Below, one piece after another: positions 61,397 through 64,000 of a stretch of 64,000 nucleotides of DNA. Within the stretch, counting starts at the first letter, position 1. Every line of letters starts with the position of its first letter. The position numbers and the translations under genes are program-made. Source of the stretch: an uncultured Lachnospira sp. (GTDB taxonomy: Bacteria; Bacillota; Clostridia; Lachnospirales; Lachnospiraceae); assembly GCA_946186125.1 (NCBI GenBank), contig CAMHLZ010000014.1:1-64000 (forward strand), given 5' to 3'. A model generated the notes under the pieces. The model ran no database searches, was not told the origin of the DNA, and saw only the letters and a program-made list of their open reading frames with translations.

Positions 61397-62199
61397 CACC
61401 CTGAATCACTCTCCTTTCCGGGCGGTGATTTGATTTTTATTTCTGTATAATACAGATAAGACATTCCTGTAAATCGATTGATGCCTTGATAGATTGATGA
61501 CTTATCTACCACATAACCTTTAGTTGGTGTGATAATCCCATCAACTAATATTTTTCTCAATGTCCTTCTTGTGTATGTCTTCCTGTCTGGAACAGGCCTG
61601 ATCAAATTTCTGCTGCATGAATATTTTACAAGTGTCTTTTGGTCTTCCAAGTCGAACAGACTTAGCTGACCTTTTACTTCATCCTCTTCCGGAATCTTCA
61701 CAATATATTCTGCTAATTTTTTATAACTGCCTTCCTCGTAGATGTGTGTCATCCACACACCTGCTGACTTTTCAACATTCCAACATTTTTTCAACCATAG
61801 ATCTGCATCCGGGATGCGATTGACAAGCAGGTGAACATGAACTCCGCCTCTTTGTCCTACTTCAATTCTGTATACGTACTTCAAAATGCTGTCATACTTC
61901 TGATATCTTCTTTTCAACCTTCGCAAAAAATTCTTCAAGTCATTTTTTACTTTTGTCAAATCCTTCTGACGGAACCCTGATTGATATCTCAACGTTATCC
62001 AAAGATCATCCGGAGCGAAATTTAGATTGATTATTCTTCTAATCAGTTTTTCTTTCTTTTTCAGATTTATCATTTTTTGTTCGTCAGATGTTGGCTTTTC
62101 TTTTCGGGCTCTTTTTTCTCCTGCTGCTCCATACCTTCCGGCAAACTTTATTTCGTGTTCGATTGTGTCTCTCAATATGAATCTGTCATCAATATACAT
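61396..62199 (-). CDS. Rolling-circle-type HUH replication protein
   Basis: 267 residues from the ATG at 62199, after GGAGGAAAT. YVYRIEVGQRGGVHVHLLVN has the HUH metal-binding pair (HVH), and KLAEYIVKI a candidate nucleophile Tyr. The N-terminal block LWITLRYQSGFRQKDLTKVK is typical of Rep proteins from phage G2P-like families. It could nick at an origin to start rolling-circle replication; the origin is not identified. Confidence 0.75.
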   Translation of the reverse strand: MYIDDRFILRDTIEHEIKFAGRYGAAGEKRARKEKPTSDEQKMINLKKKEKLIRRIINLNFAPDDLWITLRYQSGFRQKDLTKVKNDLKNFLRRLKRRYQKYDSILKYVYRIEVGQRGGVHVHLLVNRIPDADLWLKKCWNVEKSAGVWMTHIYEEGSYKKLAEYIVKIPEEDEVKGQLSLFDLEDQKTLVKYSCSRNLIRPVPDRKTYTRRTLRKILVDGIITPTKGYVVDKSSIYQGINRFTGMSYLYYTEIKIKSPPGKESDSG

Positions 62200-62276
62200 A
62201 TTTCCTCCAGCATTCACTCTCATGGTCATAAGTTTAATATATTAATATTGTGTTTAAGAGCCTAAAAACAGGCTTG

Positions 62277-62362
62277 TTGACACATGTGTAAACTCATGAT
62301 AAAATGAGAATGTCTTATTTTTCTTTTGTCAGGACAACAGTTTTTTTGACTGTTGTCCTGAT
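62277..62362 (+). ncRNA. Possible very short transcript with promoter and terminator
   Basis: TTGACA (62277-62282), 17 bp, TAAAAT (62300-62305) on the plus strand, then 50 bases later a stem TCAGGACAACAGT / ACTGTTGTCCTGA (62331-62362) with a T-rich tail. A ~55-nt RNA may be made here; the hairpin may also end the hydrolase transcript on the other strand. Confidence 0.4.
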
Positions 62363-62974
62363 TTATTTTGTCGAAAAATACAGGTCGCCTACTCTTTTCC
62401 AAGGTGTTCCGTATGGATTGTATTTTTCATCATCAAAGAAATATAATCCGGGATAACTTACTTCTTCTAACTCATGCTCTACCGCCTGACGTGTCAGTTC
62501 GGATACTTCTGCCGCATTTAGATGTCCGTTCCAGTATGATGTGAATCTATATGGCTGTGTGATGACCTCATAGATTGTATCAGGGAAATCTTTATCATTT
62601 ACCCTGTTCAGAATAACGTCTGTTACCATGATTCTTCCTTCTAGTGGCTGGTTGCCGGCTTCGGCTTCAACACATTTTTCAATGAATATGATATCTTCAG
62701 CGGTCATCTCTATAAGCGTTCCTGACTCTTCATACTGCGTTGTCTCCTCCGGTATGTAGATAGTCTCACTCTCTATCTCCTCCGGAAGTTGCACCGGTAC
62801 AACTTCCGGTTCTGTCGGTCTGCTTCTTGCTTCATACTCGATTTGCATTTCCTGACGGACTTCTTTTGATAACCGTTCCGGTTCTGTCTCCGTCACCGTC
62901 AGGTATATTGCTATCATTATGCTAATGCCTACAAAAATGCAGGACATAATTGACATGTAGGTTTCTTTCTTCAT
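62363..62974 (-). CDS. SleB-type cell wall hydrolase, membrane-anchored
   Basis: 203 residues. A membrane helix at the N-terminus (SIMSCIFVGISIMIAIYL) and a linker with a copy of the 16-bp motif (VVPVQ) precede a Hydrolase_2/SleB domain: EKCVEAEAGNQPLEGRIMVT, DVILNRVNDKDFPDTIYEVI, RFTSYWNGHL, and LYFFDDEKYNP. It should cut peptidoglycan outside the membrane. It lies among early genes, well away from the lysis cassette. Confidence 0.85.
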   Translation of the reverse strand: MKKETYMSIMSCIFVGISIMIAIYLTVTETEPERLSKEVRQEMQIEYEARSRPTEPEVVPVQLPEEIESETIYIPEETTQYEESGTLIEMTAEDIIFIEKCVEAEAGNQPLEGRIMVTDVILNRVNDKDFPDTIYEVITQPYRFTSYWNGHLNAAEVSELTRQAVEHELEEVSYPGLYFFDDEKYNPYGTPWKRVGDLYFSTK

Positions 62975-62988
62975 TTTGCCTCCTCTTT

Positions 62989-63264
62989 TTATTCTGTGGA
63001 TTTCAGTTCTTCTATCTCCCGCTGTATGGCTCTTACTTCTCTTTCTCTTACATGAATACTTTCTTCAAGTGCCCTGATTCTACAAGCCCTCTTATGCATG
63101 TCACGGAAGATTGTCATTCCAAAACTCTTATAGAGTTCGGCAACCTCTTCCTTTCCGGATGTGTTCTTGATAGATGGATGCCACATGTACACTTCCTCGA
63201 TTATTTGATACTGGTTATCAGTGATCGTTTCTCCTATAAGTTCTTCAAATTCATGCTTCTGCAT
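62989..63264 (-). CDS. Small helical phage early protein
   Basis: 91 residues; ITDNQYQIIEEVYMWHPSIK and a C-terminal coiled coil. Function unknown; its ATG overlaps the upstream stop (TAATG). Confidence 0.6.
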   Translation of the reverse strand: MQKHEFEELIGETITDNQYQIIEEVYMWHPSIKNTSGKEEVAELYKSFGMTIFRDMHKRACRIRALEESIHVREREVRAIQREIEELKSTE

Positions 63265-63476
63265 TATTGTTTCACCTCTTCTCTTATTTTGATTCCTGTA
63301 GCTTCCTCAAACTTTTGCTTAGTAATTACATATGTCCATCGACCTGATGTTTTTACAGCAAATCCGATTGGTAACACCTTTTGTTGCAATCCCACTCTGA
63401 TAAACTGCTCAGATGCTCCCATCAGGACTGCTGCCTGTGCCACTGATAGTCTGTTTTCTTTTTTTACTTCCTGCAT
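63264..63476 (-). CDS. Excisionase-like DNA-binding protein
   Basis: 70 residues from the ATG at 63476, with AGGAGGTG 6 nt upstream. LSVAQAAVLMGASEQFIRVG followed by LPIGFAVKTSGRWTYVI is a winged MerR/excisionase-type motif. It may direct excision or control early genes. Confidence 0.72.
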   Translation of the reverse strand: MQEVKKENRLSVAQAAVLMGASEQFIRVGLQQKVLPIGFAVKTSGRWTYVITKQKFEEATGIKIREEVKQ

Positions 63477-63500
63477 GTGGTTCACCTCCTGCTCACTTTA

Positions 63501-63517
63501 TGTCACATATCGTGTCA
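63501..63517. promoter_or_regulatory. Repressor operator, downstream copy
   Basis: TGTCACATATCGTGTCA, like the four sites at 63736-63834. It lies between the Cro-like and excisionase-like genes. Confidence 0.55.
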
Positions 63518-63520
63518 TTA

Positions 63521-63718
63521 CTAATCAAAAAAAATAGATTGAACCGTCTTGCCATAGTATTTGGCTATTTTAACCTTAACTGAATCCCTGGGAATTCTTG
63601 CTCCGCGCTCATACATTGATAGAGCCGAATCACTTATTCCTAATGCCTTAGCTACTTCTGTTTGAGATTTTTCGCCACGTAACTTGATTAGCCTAATACC
63701 TATTTTATTAGAATACAA
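63521..63718 (-). CDS. Cro-like XRE-family regulator
   Basis: 65 residues, only a helix-turn-helix domain (LRGEKSQTEVAKALGISDSA; SMYERGARIP). It is the first gene read from the leftward promoter, where Cro-type proteins lie, and faces the repressor gene across the operators. Confidence 0.85.
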   Translation of the reverse strand: MYSNKIGIRLIKLRGEKSQTEVAKALGISDSALSMYERGARIPRDSVKVKIAKYYGKTVQSIFFD

Positions 63719-63735
63719 ATTATCACTCCTTTCTT

Positions 63736-63850
63736 GTCACGTATTGTGACTTTCTTATAATATACTACATGTCACGTAACGTGTCAACACGTTTTGTGGA
63801 TTTTTTTCTTGATTTTTTTCCACAATACGTGTTATTATATATGATATAAA
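63736..63850. promoter_or_regulatory. Prophage switch: divergent promoters and four operators
   Basis: Operators with a CACGTAWTGTG-like core at 63736-63750 (GTCACGTATTGTGAC), 63771-63785 (GTCACGTAACGTGTC), 63785-63799 (CAACACGTTTTGTGG) and 63820-63834 (CCACAATACGTGTTA). Leftward promoter: TTGACA (63787-63782), 17 bp, TATATT (63764-63759), overlapping two operators. The rightward promoter has TTGATT near 63810 and a TATTAT-like -10. This is a lambda-like lysogeny switch. Confidence 0.8.
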
Positions 63851-63871
63851 GAATGAAAGGAGTTGATTCAG

Positions 63872-64000
63872 ATGAGCGGTTTTCCATATATTTTTAGGAA
63901 GATAAGAGAGCAGAGCGGATTAACTCAACAACAATTAGCTGATAAGTTAGGAATTTCTCGAAGTGCTGTAGGAATGTATGAAAAAGGTGAACGAGAACCT
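63872..64000 (+). CDS. CI-like XRE-family repressor, N-terminal part
   Basis: 43 residues before the edge: MSGFPYIFRKIREQSGLTQQ, then QLADKLGISRSAVGMYEKGE, an XRE helix-turn-helix. AAAGGAG is upstream. It is divergent from the Cro-like gene and continues past the window; its size and any peptidase domain cannot be seen. Confidence 0.85.
   Translation, partial: MSGFPYIFRKIREQSGLTQQQLADKLGISRSAVGMYEKGEREP

Larger units (their letters stand above)
32700..64000. mobile_element. Siphovirus-type prophage (left end and most of genome)
   Basis: A colinear set of terminase, portal, capsid, tail, lysis, replication and repressor genes, nearly all on the minus strand. The left end lies between the terminator at 32643 and the lysozyme stop at 32750, in a CA-rich stretch (GTAGCACACACACAGCACAC). 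Without the right end the attachment core cannot be set. No integrase is present; it should lie to the right of 64000. Confidence 0.93.

Overview
The window looks like a chromosomal segment of a low-GC, anaerobic, gut-type Clostridia, most likely a Lachnospiraceae member. The reasons are the AT-rich composition, strong AGGAGG ribosome binding sites, a class III anaerobic ribonucleotide reductase, the GGGtGRT/iron-sulfur scaffold-like gene pair, a secreted GH13 amylase, T-box and c-di-GMP riboswitches, and host-type holin-like toxins. No species is assigned.

Layout. 1-7.5 kb (mostly minus strand): the 5' part of a secreted Thr/Glu/Gln-repeat protein behind a c-di-GMP-I riboswitch with a terminator, then an operon of AAA-ATPase/PDDEXK, dUTPase, a TetM-like GTPase fused to a Rae1/YacP-type NYN nuclease, a secreted protein and a SEC-C protein. 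7.6-14.6 kb is a mobile-element graveyard. It holds two copies of a ~0.7 kb repeat carrying a type I toxin-antitoxin (one split by an intact IS3-family element), MITEs with TATAGTCG ends, remnants of IS21, IS3, DinD and DUF2971 genes, a three-tRNA cluster, and a methyltransferase behind a T-box.

14.6-23.2 kb holds the most unusual block: one minus-strand operon of WYL regulator, dynamin-like GTPase, membrane protein, HerA/FtsK-type ATPase with a glycine-rich membrane-like segment, PoNe-like PD-(D/E)XK nuclease toxin and PoNi-type (DUF1911) immunity protein. Almost every junction overlaps, so the genes are probably translated together. It could be a toxin-delivery or a defence/abortive-infection system; I know of no described system with this exact composition. 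23.5-32.6 kb is ordinary chromosome: a tiny membrane protein, a third type I toxin-antitoxin locus, an amylase, nrdD/nrdG with a CgeB-like gene between them and a NrdR-box promoter, and the GGGtGRT pair.

From about 32.7 kb to the right edge lies a siphovirus-type prophage, almost all on the minus strand and read from right to left. The order is divergent repressor/Cro-like genes with shared operators; early genes (excisionase-like, SleB-type hydrolase, HUH Rep-like protein, RNase H-like, HNH, PcfJ, DUF7666, SSB); a sigma-region-4-like late regulator next to helically phased repeats; terminase, portal and a minor capsid protein fused to an HExxH metallopeptidase; scaffold, capsid, head-tail and tail genes; tape measure, S74 tail fibre; XhlA, holin and GH24 lysozyme. 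The integrase and right attachment site are not in the window. Against the flow sit a plus-strand winged-helix membrane gene and a probable ~150-nt RNA. A 16-bp motif, GTTGNACCGGTNCAAC, recurs four times in the prophage.
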